A stretch of 64,000 nt of DNA from an uncultured bacterium (GCA_905215345.1 CAJMPR010000012.1:59623-123622), one strand, 5' to 3'. Shown: positions 35,460 through 44,791, counted from the first letter of the stretch. Made by a program: numbers and translations. Notes: generated from the sequence alone by a model not told the origin.

Positions 35460-35660
35460 ATGTTAAAAGAGAAAGCTGGTGAAACTGCAGGCAAAATTTG
35501 GAGTGCACTGAATGAAACTGAAGGTTTAACTGCTAAACAAATCAAGAAAGCTACAAAATTGGTAGACAAAGATTTGTTCTTGGGCCTCGGATGGTTATTG
35601 AGAGAAGATAAAATCTCTACTCAAGAAGTTGAAGGCGAACTGTTTGTAAAGCTGAACTAA
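35460..35660 (+). CDS. Small winged-helix protein (DUF2582 type)
   Basis: 66 residues consisting of one winged-helix domain: ETAGKIWSALNETEGLTAKQ, then KKATKLVDKDLFLGLGWLLR and a wing EVEGELFVKLN. It matches the DUF2582 group, which is common in Bacteroidetes and shaped like a DNA-binding domain without a sensor. It has its own -7 box and a strong terminator, so it is monocistronic and probably abundant. DNA targets are unknown. Confidence 0.85.
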   Translation: MLKEKAGETAGKIWSALNETEGLTAKQIKKATKLVDKDLFLGLGWLLREDKISTQEVEGELFVKLN

Positions 35661-35680
35661 GAAAGAGATTAGAATGTTAT

Positions 35681-35728
35681 AAAAAATGCGTTGGTACATG
35701 TCGATATGTTATCAACGCATTTTTTTTT
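35681..35728 (+). terminator. Rho-independent terminator after the winged-helix gene
   Basis: Perfect 13-bp stem AAAAAATGCGTTG (35681-35693) with CAACGCATTTTTT (35713-35725), 19-nt loop, T run to 35728. Confidence 0.92.
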
Positions 35729-35743
35729 GTCTTCTCCTTTTTG

Positions 35744-35751
35744 TATCTTTG
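35744..35751 (+). promoter_or_regulatory. -7 box for lepA
   Basis: TATCTTTG, 72 bp upstream of the lepA ATG and directly after the preceding terminator. Confidence 0.55.
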
Positions 35752-35823
35752 CGCACCCAAATTACGGAAAACGTAATGCGGTTAAATAGTCAAGTAATAA
35801 GTAGGTGAGTAGAATAAGAACAA

Positions 35824-37605
35824 ATGAAGAATATACGAAATTTCTGTATCATTGCCCACATAGACCATGGTAAGTCTACATTGGCCGATCGTTTGCTGGA
35901 GTTTACCAAGACCATACAAGTAACTACCGGGCAGATGCTGGATAATATGGATTTGGAAAAGGAGAGGGGTATTACCATTAAGAGTCATGCCATACAAATG
36001 GAGTACATATATCAGGGTGAGAAGTATATCCTGAATTTGATTGATACTCCGGGACATGTCGATTTCTCTTATGAGGTATCCCGCTCTATTGCTGCCTGTG
36101 AAGGTGCGTTGTTGATAGTGGATGCTTCGCAGGGTGTACAGGCGCAAACAATCTCAAACCTCTACATGGCGATTGAGCACGATTTGGAAATCATACCTGT
36201 TATCAACAAGTGTGATATGGCGAGTGCGAATCCCGACGAAGTAGAAGATGAAATCATAGAGTTGCTGGGTTGTAAGCGTGAAGAAATTATTCGTGCTTCC
36301 GGCAAAACCGGTATGGGAGTGGAAGAGATTCTGGCGGCTGTTGTCGAACGGGTTCCTCACCCGATAGGTGATGAAGAAGCACCGTTACAGGCTCTAATTT
36401 TTGACTCTGTATTCAACTCTTTCCGGGGAATTATTGCATACTTCAAGATTGTGAACGGTGTAATCCGCAAAGGAGATAAAGTAAAATTCTTCAATACAGG
36501 CAAGGAATATGATGCTGATGAAATCGGTGTACTCAAGATGGATATGGTTGCCCGTCAGGAATTGCGCACGGGTGATGTAGGTTATATTATTTCGGGCATC
36601 AAAACATCTAAGGAAGTAAAGGTAGGTGATACGATTACTCATATTGCCCGTCCCTGTAAAGAAGCTATCTCGGGTTTTGAGGAAGTAAAACCGATGGTAT
36701 TTGCCGGTGTATATCCTATCGAAGCGGAAGATTTCGAGGACTTGCGTTCTTCCTTGGAGAAACTGCAACTGAATGATGCCTCGCTGACCTTCCAGCCTGA
36801 ATCTTCATTAGCGCTGGGATTTGGATTTCGATGTGGCTTTCTTGGATTGCTTCATATGGAAATAGTGCAGGAGCGCTTGGACCGTGAATTTGATATGAAT
36901 GTGATTACTACTGTACCAAACGTTTCTTATAATATCTACGATAAACAAGGACATATGACCGAGGTGCATAATCCCGGTAGCATGCCCGACCAAACTTTGA
37001 TAGACCGTATCGAAGAACCTTATATCCGTGCTTCTGTAATTACCACTACCGATTACATTGGTCCTATTATGACTCTATGTCTGGGTAAGCGTGGCGAATT
37101 GGTGAAACAGGAATATATCTCCGGTAACCGTGTAGAGATATACTACGATATGCCTTTAGGAGAAATCGTAATTGACTTCTATGACAAACTGAAGAGTATC
37201 TCTAAGGGATATGCTTCTTTCGATTATCATCCTAACGGATTCCGCCCGTCTAAATTGATAAAGCTTGATATTCTGTTGAATGGCGAGCCGGTGGATGCTC
37301 TTTCTACTTTGACACACTTTGATAATGCTTATGAACTGGGTAGCCGCATGTGTGAGAAGCTGAAAGAACTGATTCCGAGACAGCAGTTCGATATTGCTAT
37401 CCAAGCTGCTATCGGCGCTAAGATTATTTCACGCGAAACTATCAAGGCGGTACGTAAAGACGTTACAGCGAAGTGTTATGGTGGTGACGTGAGCCGTAAA
37501 CGTAAATTGCTTGAAAAGCAGAAGAAAGGTAAAAAACGAATGAAGCAAATCGGTAACGTAGAAGTACCGCAAAAGGCTTTCCTGGCAGTGCTAAAACTGG
37601 ATTAA
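35824..37605 (+). CDS. lepA: Elongation factor 4 (back-translocating GTPase)
   Basis: 593 residues, the usual LepA length. G1 is AHIDHGKSTLADRL, and the switch region has EKERGITIKSHAI. G3 is DTPGHVDFSYE and G4 is NKCD. The C-terminal LepA-specific domain ends in GKKRMKQIGNVEVPQKAFLA, and no EF-G domain IV is present. The factor binds stalled or mis-translocated ribosomes and affects initiation and assembly under stress. It has its own -7 box. The stop is followed by a weak hairpin. Confidence 0.97.
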   Translation: MKNIRNFCIIAHIDHGKSTLADRLLEFTKTIQVTTGQMLDNMDLEKERGITIKSHAIQMEYIYQGEKYILNLIDTPGHVDFSYEVSRSIAACEGALLIVDASQGVQAQTISNLYMAIEHDLEIIPVINKCDMASANPDEVEDEIIELLGCKREEIIRASGKTGMGVEEILAAVVERVPHPIGDEEAPLQALIFDSVFNSFRGIIAYFKIVNGVIRKGDKVKFFNTGKEYDADEIGVLKMDMVARQELRTGDVGYIISGIKTSKEVKVGDTITHIARPCKEAISGFEEVKPMVFAGVYPIEAEDFEDLRSSLEKLQLNDASLTFQPESSLALGFGFRCGFLGLLHMEIVQERLDREFDMNVITTVPNVSYNIYDKQGHMTEVHNPGSMPDQTLIDRIEEPYIRASVITTTDYIGPIMTLCLGKRGELVKQEYISGNRVEIYYDMPLGEIVIDFYDKLKSISKGYASFDYHPNGFRPSKLIKLDILLNGEPVDALSTLTHFDNAYELGSRMCEKLKELIPRQQFDIAIQAAIGAKIISRETIKAVRKDVTAKCYGGDVSRKRKLLEKQKKGKKRMKQIGNVEVPQKAFLAVLKLD

Positions 37606-37624
37606 CTGGTAAACAAATATAACT

Positions 37625-37667
37625 TAGGGGTTGTTCTCTTTCCATAGGGCTATCTTGACAACCCCTA
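37625..37667 (+). terminator. Hairpin after lepA
   Basis: TAGGGGTTGT (37625-37634) is complementary to ACAACCCCTA (37658-37667); only TTAATT follows, so termination may be partial. Confidence 0.5.
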
Positions 37668-37681
37668 TTAATTCTAACTAA

Positions 37682-38860
37682 ATGAGAAAAGTTCTATCGT
37701 TTTCAGCCTTCCTGCTGGTGGGCTTGATTGTATCCCAATATCTCCCTCTTTGGGCAGGTGGGAACTATGATGCGGTAAAGTCCGTATCCAATGTATTGCT
37801 TTATGTTTGTCTGGGCTTCATTATGATAAATGTGGGACGTGAGTTCGAAGTTGATAAGTCCCGCTGGCAAACCTACGCTAAAGATTATTTCATAGCAATG
37901 GCCACTGCTGCTATGCCATGGTTTATGATTGCTATTTATTACATCTTTGTCCTGCTTCCTCCCGAATACAGGAATAGTTGGGAAGCATGGAAAGAAAATC
38001 TCCTGTTAAGTCGTTTTGCTGCCCCTACCTCTGCCGGTATCCTGTTCACTATGTTGGCTGCCATTGGTTTAAAGAGTAGCTGGATATACAAGAAGATACA
38101 GGTACTTGCTATTTTCGATGATCTTGACACTATTCTTTTAATGATTCCACTCCAGATTATGATGATTGGATTGCGGTGGCAGTTATTGGTTATTGTTTTC
38201 ATTGTCTTTCTGCTACTCTCTTTTGGTTGGAAACAATTGGGCAAATACAACTGGCGACAGGATTGGAAAGCCATCATTCTTTATTCAATAATCGTATTTG
38301 TTGCCACTCAATCGCTATATCTTATAAGCAAACACCTTTATGGTGAAAGTGGTAGTATTCATATTGAGGTATTGTTGCCTGCTTTCGTGTTAGGAATGGT
38401 TATGAAGCATAAAGAGCATGATACGCCTATGGAGCAGAAAGTATCCACCGGTATCTCTTTCATTTTTATGTTTCTGGTGGGAGTAAGTATGCCTCGCTTT
38501 TTGGGGGTGGATTTTGCAGAGGCGACTGTAGGAGAGCATTCTGTTACAGGTTCACAGGATATGATGTCGTGGGGGATGATTGCACTACATGTAGTGATAG
38601 TATCTTTACTTTCCAATGTAGGTAAGTTATTTCCGGTCTTCTTCTATCGTGACCGAAAGTTTAGCGAACGTCTGGCACTCTCCATCGGTATGTTTACCCG
38701 TGGTGAAGTAGGGGCGGGAGTTATCTTTATAGCACTTGGATATAGCCTGGGCGGGCCAGCCCTGATAATTTCCGTACTTACTATAGTACTTAATTTAATT
38801 TTAACAGGTATCTTTGTGTTGTGGGTTAAAAAACTGGCATTGCAAAGTTATAAGGAATAG
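37682..38860 (+). CDS. CPA-type cation:proton antiporter-like membrane protein
   Basis: 392 residues with about 10-12 membrane helices. The core-domain motif VLAIFDDLDTILLMIPLQ contains the Asp-Asp pair expected in electrogenic cation:proton antiporters. MFTRGEVGAGVIFIALGYSLG near the C-terminus matches the Arg-Gly-Glu region of the Na+/H+ exchanger family. There is no cytoplasmic TrkA domain. It is 55 bp upstream of nhaA on the same strand, so the two antiporter genes may be co-expressed for Na+ or pH homeostasis. The exact ion is not determined. Confidence 0.85.
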   Translation: MRKVLSFSAFLLVGLIVSQYLPLWAGGNYDAVKSVSNVLLYVCLGFIMINVGREFEVDKSRWQTYAKDYFIAMATAAMPWFMIAIYYIFVLLPPEYRNSWEAWKENLLLSRFAAPTSAGILFTMLAAIGLKSSWIYKKIQVLAIFDDLDTILLMIPLQIMMIGLRWQLLVIVFIVFLLLSFGWKQLGKYNWRQDWKAIILYSIIVFVATQSLYLISKHLYGESGSIHIEVLLPAFVLGMVMKHKEHDTPMEQKVSTGISFIFMFLVGVSMPRFLGVDFAEATVGEHSVTGSQDMMSWGMIALHVVIVSLLSNVGKLFPVFFYRDRKFSERLALSIGMFTRGEVGAGVIFIALGYSLGGPALIISVLTIVLNLILTGIFVLWVKKLALQSYKE

Positions 38861-38915
38861 TCCTCCGGGACTTTCCTTCCCGGCAGTGTAATAAAACCTT
38901 AAATCTAAAATACTT

Positions 38916-40232
38916 ATGATTATTCTACGTACCGTGAAAAACATTTCGTCATTGAATATTGTGGCGAGTATCCTATTGTTCCTGACAGCTATTATGGCAG
39001 CCATCATTGCCAATTCTCCTATGGCGCCTATATATCAGGACTTTCTTCAACAGGAATTACATCTGCGCATTGGTAATTTCAATCTGCTTTCGCATGGTGG
39101 ACATCCGTTGAAAATGATAGAATTTATCAATGATTGCCTGATGACTGTTTTCTTTTTGGCAGTGGGTTTGGAGATAAAGCGGGAACTGTTAGTGGGTGAA
39201 TTATCTTCTTTCCGCAAAGCCGCTTTGCCCTTTGTGGCGGCATGTGGCGGTATGTTACTGCCAGTTGTTATCTATGTGCTTCTGGTTACTCCGGGCACTC
39301 CTGAAATGCGAGGTATGGCTATACCGATGGCTACGGACATCGCCTTTTCGTTGGGGGTACTTAGTTTGCTGGGTAAACGTGTACCATTGAGCTTGAAGAT
39401 ATTTCTCACCGCCTTCGCTGTGGTCGATGATATTGGTGGTATCCTGGTAATTGCGCTTTTCTATAGTTCTGAGGTGGCTTACGGTTATCTGATAGTTGCT
39501 GCCATACTATTTATATTCCTTTACTATATGGGGAAGTTTGGTATGACACAGAAAATATTCTTCCTGTTTTTCGGTATCATTATCTGGTATCTGTTTCTGC
39601 AATCGGGTATACATAGTACGATTTCCGGTGTGATACTGGCATTTATCATACCTGCCCGTCCTCGCCTGGATGCAGGTAAATATATCAAGCGCATCCGCGA
39701 TATAATGAGCAAGTTCCCTGTATCCGGCTCCGACAAGATAGTGCTCACTAACGAACAGATTGCTACGTTGAAGCAGGTAGAACATGCTTCCGACCGAGTT
39801 ATCAGTCCTCTGCAATCTTTGGAGGACAACTTGCACAATGCAGTCAACTTTGTTATCTTACCGCTCTTTGCCTTTGCCAATGCCGGAGTGGTATTCAGCG
39901 GTGGTGGTAATATTCTGGGTAATGTAAGTATAGCAATAGCGGCAGGTTTACTATTGGGTAAGTTCATTGGTATCTATTTCTTTACATGGCTGGCGATAAA
40001 GAGCGGGCTGGCACCGATGCCTCGAGGTATGAATTGGCGTAATATTGCAGGTGTGGCTTTATTGGGCGGCATAGGTTTTACCGTATCCCTGTTCATTGTC
40101 AATCTTTCCTTTGCCGGTAATTATCCTGAATTGCTGAACCAAGCTAAGTTCGGTGTGTTGATGGGTACGGCATTAGCGGTCTTCCTGGGATATGTGGTAC
40201 TTAATGTAGTATTACCGAAAAGGCAAGAATAA
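38916..40232 (+). CDS. nhaA: Na+/H+ antiporter NhaA
   Basis: 438 residues, polytopic. Family motifs include FINDCLMTVFFLAVGLEIKREL near the start, ATDIAFSLGVLSLLG and AVVDDIGGILVIALFY, whose Asp pair corresponds to D163/D164 of E. coli NhaA. GIGFTVSLFIVNLSF lies near the end. It exports Na+ or Li+ in exchange for protons at alkaline pH. A cytoplasmic loop around residues 250-290 is longer than in E. coli NhaA. It follows the CPA-type antiporter gene. Confidence 0.95.
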   Translation: MIILRTVKNISSLNIVASILLFLTAIMAAIIANSPMAPIYQDFLQQELHLRIGNFNLLSHGGHPLKMIEFINDCLMTVFFLAVGLEIKRELLVGELSSFRKAALPFVAACGGMLLPVVIYVLLVTPGTPEMRGMAIPMATDIAFSLGVLSLLGKRVPLSLKIFLTAFAVVDDIGGILVIALFYSSEVAYGYLIVAAILFIFLYYMGKFGMTQKIFFLFFGIIIWYLFLQSGIHSTISGVILAFIIPARPRLDAGKYIKRIRDIMSKFPVSGSDKIVLTNEQIATLKQVEHASDRVISPLQSLEDNLHNAVNFVILPLFAFANAGVVFSGGGNILGNVSIAIAAGLLLGKFIGIYFFTWLAIKSGLAPMPRGMNWRNIAGVALLGGIGFTVSLFIVNLSFAGNYPELLNQAKFGVLMGTALAVFLGYVVLNVVLPKRQE

Positions 40233-40367
40233 AGACATCTGGAAGCAAGCATAATAATAGTAATGCCGCTGTTTTCGTTTCTTTACTTACTATTTGCAAA
40301 CCTTACAAGTATCAGGCTCGTTTTGGAGTGATGCGCAATGCCGCGTATCATATAAATAGTGAGTTTA

Positions 40368-41375
40368 ATGAAAGCAGATGAATTAGAAACAGATGTAAGA
40401 GTCCCTGAGTTGGCTTCTTACATGGCAGTTGTGATTGAACGGTTGAAGTGCGAAGGGAAGTTTCCGGCAGTACACGGTTATCGGTGTGCGCTTCATTCTT
40501 TTCAGAAATTTGTCGGGAGCAGTACTATGCAATTACCAATGGATGAAGTGTTTACTCCGGGACGACTGAAAGCGTACGAAGAATGGCTCATGGTGAAACA
40601 AAAGCGGGAATTGAATACTGTTTCGGGCTATATGCGTGCTTTGAGGGCTATATACAATCGCTGGATGCCGCCCTGTACCTTGGGACATGATTCCAAGTTA
40701 TTTAGTAACGTGTATACTAAAGTTGTATCACAAACTAAGCGGGCGTTGAACGAGAAGCAGATGGAACGATTGCTGAAGGCGGATACGTATGGTTTACCGG
40801 AATCTCTGACAAAAGAACAGCAAGCGGTATTGGCCTATTTCCTGTTGATGTTCATGTTTCGCGGAATGCCATTTATCGACTTGGCACACTTGCGTAAGTG
40901 CGATATACGTGGTAGATATATTATTTATCGCCGCCATAAGACGGGCAAACAATTAACTGTGGAGATTACTCCGGCTGCACTTCGGCTGATACAGGAATAT
41001 CGTGACAAAAACTCAGACAATGCTTATCTTTTCCCTATTCTGAATCCCGATATACATAGCAGTTTAGAGCAATACCACCGTTATCAAGATGCTCTGCATC
41101 GTTTCAACCGTACGTTGAAACTGATAATGAAATTACTATTGCCCGGTATAAAAATAAGCTCTTATACTGCCCGCCATACATGGGCAACTATAGCCTATCA
41201 TTTAGGGAAGCCTATAGGATTAATCAGCCAGTCGCTGGGACACTCATCTGTACGGGTAACGGAAACATATTTCAAGCCTTTCGAGAATGCCCGTATAGAC
41301 GAATTGAACAGGCAACTTATTGAGGTTGTAAAAAAAGGTAAATGGAAAGATAGAGTGACTTACAATGTATTGTAG
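40368..41375 (+). CDS. Tyrosine recombinase, candidate DNA invertase for the adjacent element
   Basis: 335 residues from ATG 40368 (GTG at 40359 would add three). A SAM-like N-terminal domain (about 15-105, HSFQKFVGSS) precedes the catalytic domain. Counting from the GTG start, the active-site residues are R168 (FRGMPFIDLAHL), K194 (RRHKTGKQ), Y269 in place of the usual His, R272 (SYTARHTWAT), H295 (LGHSSVRVTE) and nucleophile Y304 (TYFKPF). This set is typical of Bacteroides recombinases that invert promoter segments. There are no phage or conjugation genes around it. Its stop lies only 20 bp from the left inverted repeat of a 278-bp segment, which it most likely inverts. Confidence 0.9.
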   Translation: MKADELETDVRVPELASYMAVVIERLKCEGKFPAVHGYRCALHSFQKFVGSSTMQLPMDEVFTPGRLKAYEEWLMVKQKRELNTVSGYMRALRAIYNRWMPPCTLGHDSKLFSNVYTKVVSQTKRALNEKQMERLLKADTYGLPESLTKEQQAVLAYFLLMFMFRGMPFIDLAHLRKCDIRGRYIIYRRHKTGKQLTVEITPAALRLIQEYRDKNSDNAYLFPILNPDIHSSLEQYHRYQDALHRFNRTLKLIMKLLLPGIKISSYTARHTWATIAYHLGKPIGLISQSLGHSSVRVTETYFKPFENARIDELNRQLIEVVKKGKWKDRVTYNVL

Positions 41376-41395
41376 TGCACTATTTTGAGCTGAAA

Positions 41396-41715
41396 TTACT
41401 TACCAAGTAACGGCATGATATATTTGCAAATATATGCTTATTTTTACAAACGGATGGTCTTTTGTTAGGAAAAGTTATATAAATACACGAATATCTTATA
41501 ATAATGACGACATAGAATAAGAAAAACATATACTATCTACATTTTCTATTCTAATGAGCATATACTATCTACTTTCTACTTTATCTCCTTTAAAGTAGAA
41601 CAGGCCCTTTATACACTTTCTCCTTCCGAAAGTTTCTTTTTCTTCTAAATTATACGGCTTGAAAACGCATTTTCATACCGTACCGGTTTGCTGTATGCCG
41701 TTACTTGGTAAGTAA
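41396..41715. promoter_or_regulatory. Candidate invertible promoter segment bounded by 21-bp inverted repeats
   Basis: Perfect inverted repeats lie at 41396-41416 (starts TTACTTACCAAGTAACGG) and 41695-41715 and enclose 278 bp. Each arm contains its own dyad, TTACTT-ACC-AAGTAA, as expected of a tyrosine-recombinase crossover site. Just inside the left arm a 16-bp palindrome TATATTTGCAAATATA (41419-41434) supplies a TAnnTTTG -7 box on both strands. The segment has no ORF of note. It also holds a direct repeat CATATACTATCTAC (41527-41540 and 41559-41572) and a small hairpin TTCTACTTTA (41574-41583) with TAAAGTAGAA (41591-41600). It separates the recombinase gene from the BIG2 lipoprotein gene, whose transcription would depend on its orientation. 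Which orientation is ON cannot be told. Confidence 0.82.
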
Positions 41716-41808
41716 CTGTACAAAGAGAATTGCATCCTTCAGTCGTAGAACATAAAATTAGGCAACGATGAGAAATGGAATAATTACTAACTTAAATAAA
41801 CAAATAAC

Positions 41809-43200
41809 ATGAAGAAAATTCTTGCTTTGATGTTGCTATGTGCAACAATTATGTTCACTGCTTGTAGTGACGATGATGACAAGATAATTCCGGTAACCAG
41901 TGTAGAGCTTGATAAGTCTATCCTCTCATTGGAGACAGGTAAAACAGCAACATTGGTAGCTACCATTACTCCGGAAAATGCAGAAAACAAAAACGTCGAG
42001 TGGACTACAAGTGACGTTACAATTGCTACGGTTGATGATGGCTTGGTAACGGCTGTAAAGGAAGGTAAGGCAATCATTACGGTGGCTTCGATAGAAGACC
42101 CTACTAAGAAAGCAACCTGCGAGGTGACGGTAGTAAAAACTGTAATAGCGGTAACAGAAGTAATCCTCGATGAGTCTACGGCAAGCATTGAAGAAGGCAA
42201 AACACAAATGTTGACTGCTACAATCAATCCGACGGATGCTACTGAAAAAAGCGTAACATGGACTACAAGTGACGCTACGATTGCTACGGTTGCCGATGGC
42301 TTAGTAACAGCTGTAAAAGCAGGTATAGCAACTATTACAGTGACTTCGACGGGAGATGTGACCAAGAAAGCCACTTGTGAGGTGACGGTGACTCCTGCGG
42401 AAATAGCAGTCACGAGCGTGACACTAAACAAGACTACCGCCAGTATCGAAGAGGGGCAAAAAGAGGCACTGACTGTTACTGTTGCTCCCGATGATGCAGC
42501 TAATAAGAGAGTAATATGGACGACCAGTGATGAATCCATCGCTACGGTTGCCGATGGTTTGGTAACAGCTATAAAAGTAGGTTCAGTAACCATTACGGCT
42601 ACTTCAGAGGGAAACGCTGATAAGAAGGCTACATGTGAAGTATCAGTTTTCAAAAAGATTTTCAGTGATGGTTTTGAAGATATTTATCCTGGTGTAGGTT
42701 GGATGATGGTAGATAGTGATGGCGATGGTGAACAATGGAGTGGATATAGTGCTGAGGGGTGGGGCCATAATAGTAGCGGTTGTATGATAAGTGCATCATA
42801 TAATGGTGTTGCTTTAACTCCGGATAATCTTCTTGTTTCTCCTCAGGTCACTCTTCCGGCATCCGGACAGTTTGAGGCGTCATGGTGGATTAGTGCTCAA
42901 GACCAAACGGATTTTAGAGAAAAATATAGTGTGTATGTCTTGGAGGCTACACAGAATCACGAAGATTTGTTATCTGATCCTCAGGCATACTTAGCGCTTG
43001 GCAATGCTATTAAGACCTCTATTCAAAGCACAACGCCTGCATACACACAGACATTGGATGTGGCTAAGACATGGACTAATCATAGTATAGCAATTCCAAG
43101 TAATTTTGCCGGTAAGAATATCTATATTATATTCCGGCACTACGATTGCACAAATATGTATTACATCAAATTGGATGATGTAGTAGTTATTCAAAAATAA
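41809..43200 (+). CDS. Surface lipoprotein with three BIG2 domains, candidate phase-variable adhesin
   Basis: 463 residues. Lipobox IMFTAC at residue 19 is followed by an acidic SDDDDK stretch, a context that in Bacteroides favours export to the cell surface. Three bacterial Ig-like group 2 domains occupy about 28-108, 113-192 and 197-275; each has the VTWTTSDATIATVADGLVTA pattern and ends in ATCEVTV. The C-terminal ~185 residues form a jelly-roll region of the cleaved-adhesin or choice-of-anchor type (FSDGFEDIYPGVGWMMVD, PDNLLVSPQVTLP). The architecture implies binding to host glycans, mucus or other cells. The gene starts 93 bp after the right inverted repeat of the invertible segment, so it is likely switched on and off. 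Confidence 0.82.
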   Translation: MKKILALMLLCATIMFTACSDDDDKIIPVTSVELDKSILSLETGKTATLVATITPENAENKNVEWTTSDVTIATVDDGLVTAVKEGKAIITVASIEDPTKKATCEVTVVKTVIAVTEVILDESTASIEEGKTQMLTATINPTDATEKSVTWTTSDATIATVADGLVTAVKAGIATITVTSTGDVTKKATCEVTVTPAEIAVTSVTLNKTTASIEEGQKEALTVTVAPDDAANKRVIWTTSDESIATVADGLVTAIKVGSVTITATSEGNADKKATCEVSVFKKIFSDGFEDIYPGVGWMMVDSDGDGEQWSGYSAEGWGHNSSGCMISASYNGVALTPDNLLVSPQVTLPASGQFEASWWISAQDQTDFREKYSVYVLEATQNHEDLLSDPQAYLALGNAIKTSIQSTTPAYTQTLDVAKTWTNHSIAIPSNFAGKNIYIIFRHYDCTNMYYIKLDDVVVIQK

Positions 43201-43296
43201 GAAGGTTTTTCTATATATACAAATTTAAAATATTGCCCTGCCCTCTTTCTCTTTTTGTTGGCATCACCTGAAAGGAGAAATAGGAGCGGGGCTTTA

Positions 43297-44736
43297 TTAA
43301 TCTTCTTCAGCTTCTGCTGTTTCTTCCTCTTTGGGCAGCAATCTTGCCGATATGCGTTTCTTGGGTGTCAGGCTCATGTCTTTCAGCATTTCGGCTTGGC
43401 GCACCACGCTACCATTCCCTTCGGACAGTTGATTGATGGCTTTGTCGTAATCCCGTTGCATAGCTGTCATGCGGTCACCGATAGAGAGGAAGGTATCGGT
43501 AAAGCCAACTATCTTTTCATAAAGTGCTGTGCCGCGTTTGATGATGGCTTGCACGTTCTTCACTTGGTTCTCGCGTTTCCACAGGTCGAGTGAGAGGCGC
43601 AAGGCGCTGATTAGGTTAGTGGGATTCATAAGTACTACTTTCTTGCTGTAAGCATACTCCCAAAGGTTACTGTCACTCTGTATGGCAAGTAGGTATGCAC
43701 CTTCGGTAGGGATAAACATCATCACGAAGTCGGGTGCCTTGATGTCGTAGTGGGAGTAGTCTTTCCTGCTAAGCTCGTCGATATGGTTGCGGACGGATTG
43801 CAGATGCGCTTTCAGCCAGCGTGACTGTTCTTCCTTATCTTCGGCGGAGGTATAGGAGGAGTAAGCGGTGAGCGATACTTTGGAGTCGATTATCATTTCG
43901 CGTTCATCGGGGTAGCGAATAAGAATATCCGGCTGCATCTTTTGTCCGCTTTCCTCACTGGTGATTATTTCACCTCGTTCATCTTTCAGGAACTCTTGGC
44001 GGAAGTAATGTTCACCTTCAATGAGACCTGAGGCTTGCAGCAAGCGTTCCAGTATCATTTCACCCCAGTTACCTTGCATCTTTGAATCGCCTTTCAGGGC
44101 ACGGGTCAGGTTATTGGCATCTTCGCTCAAGCGGTTGTTCAGTTCTACCAAGTCCTTGATACGTTCGCCGAGGGAGAAGCGTTCTTTGGCTTCGGTGCTA
44201 TAAACCTGTTCTACTTTTTCTTTGAAGTCTTTTATCTTTTCATCTAAAGGGCGTAACAGGGTGCTCAGATGCTCGGCGTTCAGTTTGGTAAAGTCTTCGG
44301 TCTTACTCTGGAAGATGCGGTTGGAGAGATTTTCAAACTCCGTGTTCATGCGCTTGTGCAGGGCTTCGGCTTCTTCCTTCTGTGCGGAGAGGCGTTGTTC
44401 CCATTGTTTTTGTTGCTCGGAAAGGCGCTCGGAAAAGGAACGTTCCTGTTCGGACAGCCGCTCATTGAAAGCACGGGCTTGCTCGGATAGTCGTTCGTTG
44501 AATAGTCTTTCCTGGGAGGCGAGATGTTCGGATGCCTGACGTCCGGCTTCTTTCAAACGTTCTTCGGCAATGGAGCGTTCACGGTCTATCCGTTCTTCCG
44601 CACTGCGGGTTAGCAGTGTTTCACGCTCTTCTGCGGCTTCTACTTGTGTTTTTAGGGCAACGGTTTTTCTGCCGACTATCAGATAGCCGATAATGGCTCC
44701 TGCGATAATTCCAACGAGTAATAGTATGATATTCAT
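43297..44736 (-). CDS. rmuC: DNA recombination protein RmuC
   Basis: 479 residues. An N-terminal membrane anchor (NIILLLVGIIAGAIIGYLIV) is followed by a long coiled coil (about 30-190) with 11-residue repeats of the form ERLSEQxRxFN. The RmuC domain (about 200-420) contains GNWGEMILERLLQASGL, MIIDSKVSLTAY and PDFVMMFIPTEGAY, with the PD-(D/E)XK-like nuclease residues. RmuC limits recombination at inverted repeats in E. coli. It is the downstream neighbour of map, from which the 22-bp dyad array separates it. The gene converges on the BIG2 lipoprotein gene. Confidence 0.92.
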   Translation of the reverse strand: MNIILLLVGIIAGAIIGYLIVGRKTVALKTQVEAAEERETLLTRSAEERIDRERSIAEERLKEAGRQASEHLASQERLFNERLSEQARAFNERLSEQERSFSERLSEQQKQWEQRLSAQKEEAEALHKRMNTEFENLSNRIFQSKTEDFTKLNAEHLSTLLRPLDEKIKDFKEKVEQVYSTEAKERFSLGERIKDLVELNNRLSEDANNLTRALKGDSKMQGNWGEMILERLLQASGLIEGEHYFRQEFLKDERGEIITSEESGQKMQPDILIRYPDEREMIIDSKVSLTAYSSYTSAEDKEEQSRWLKAHLQSVRNHIDELSRKDYSHYDIKAPDFVMMFIPTEGAYLLAIQSDSNLWEYAYSKKVVLMNPTNLISALRLSLDLWKRENQVKNVQAIIKRGTALYEKIVGFTDTFLSIGDRMTAMQRDYDKAINQLSEGNGSVVRQAEMLKDMSLTPKKRISARLLPKEEETAEAEED

Positions 44737-44791
44737 TATTGTGTATGAGGAAATAAAGTTTTAATGGCCTGAATATTCAGTTTCAGAGGGT

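Noticed and set aside
40368..41375. Integrase of a prophage or conjugative element
   Set aside because: No phage, transfer or cargo genes and no attachment-site duplication are visible. The immediately adjacent short inverted repeats fit local inversion better.
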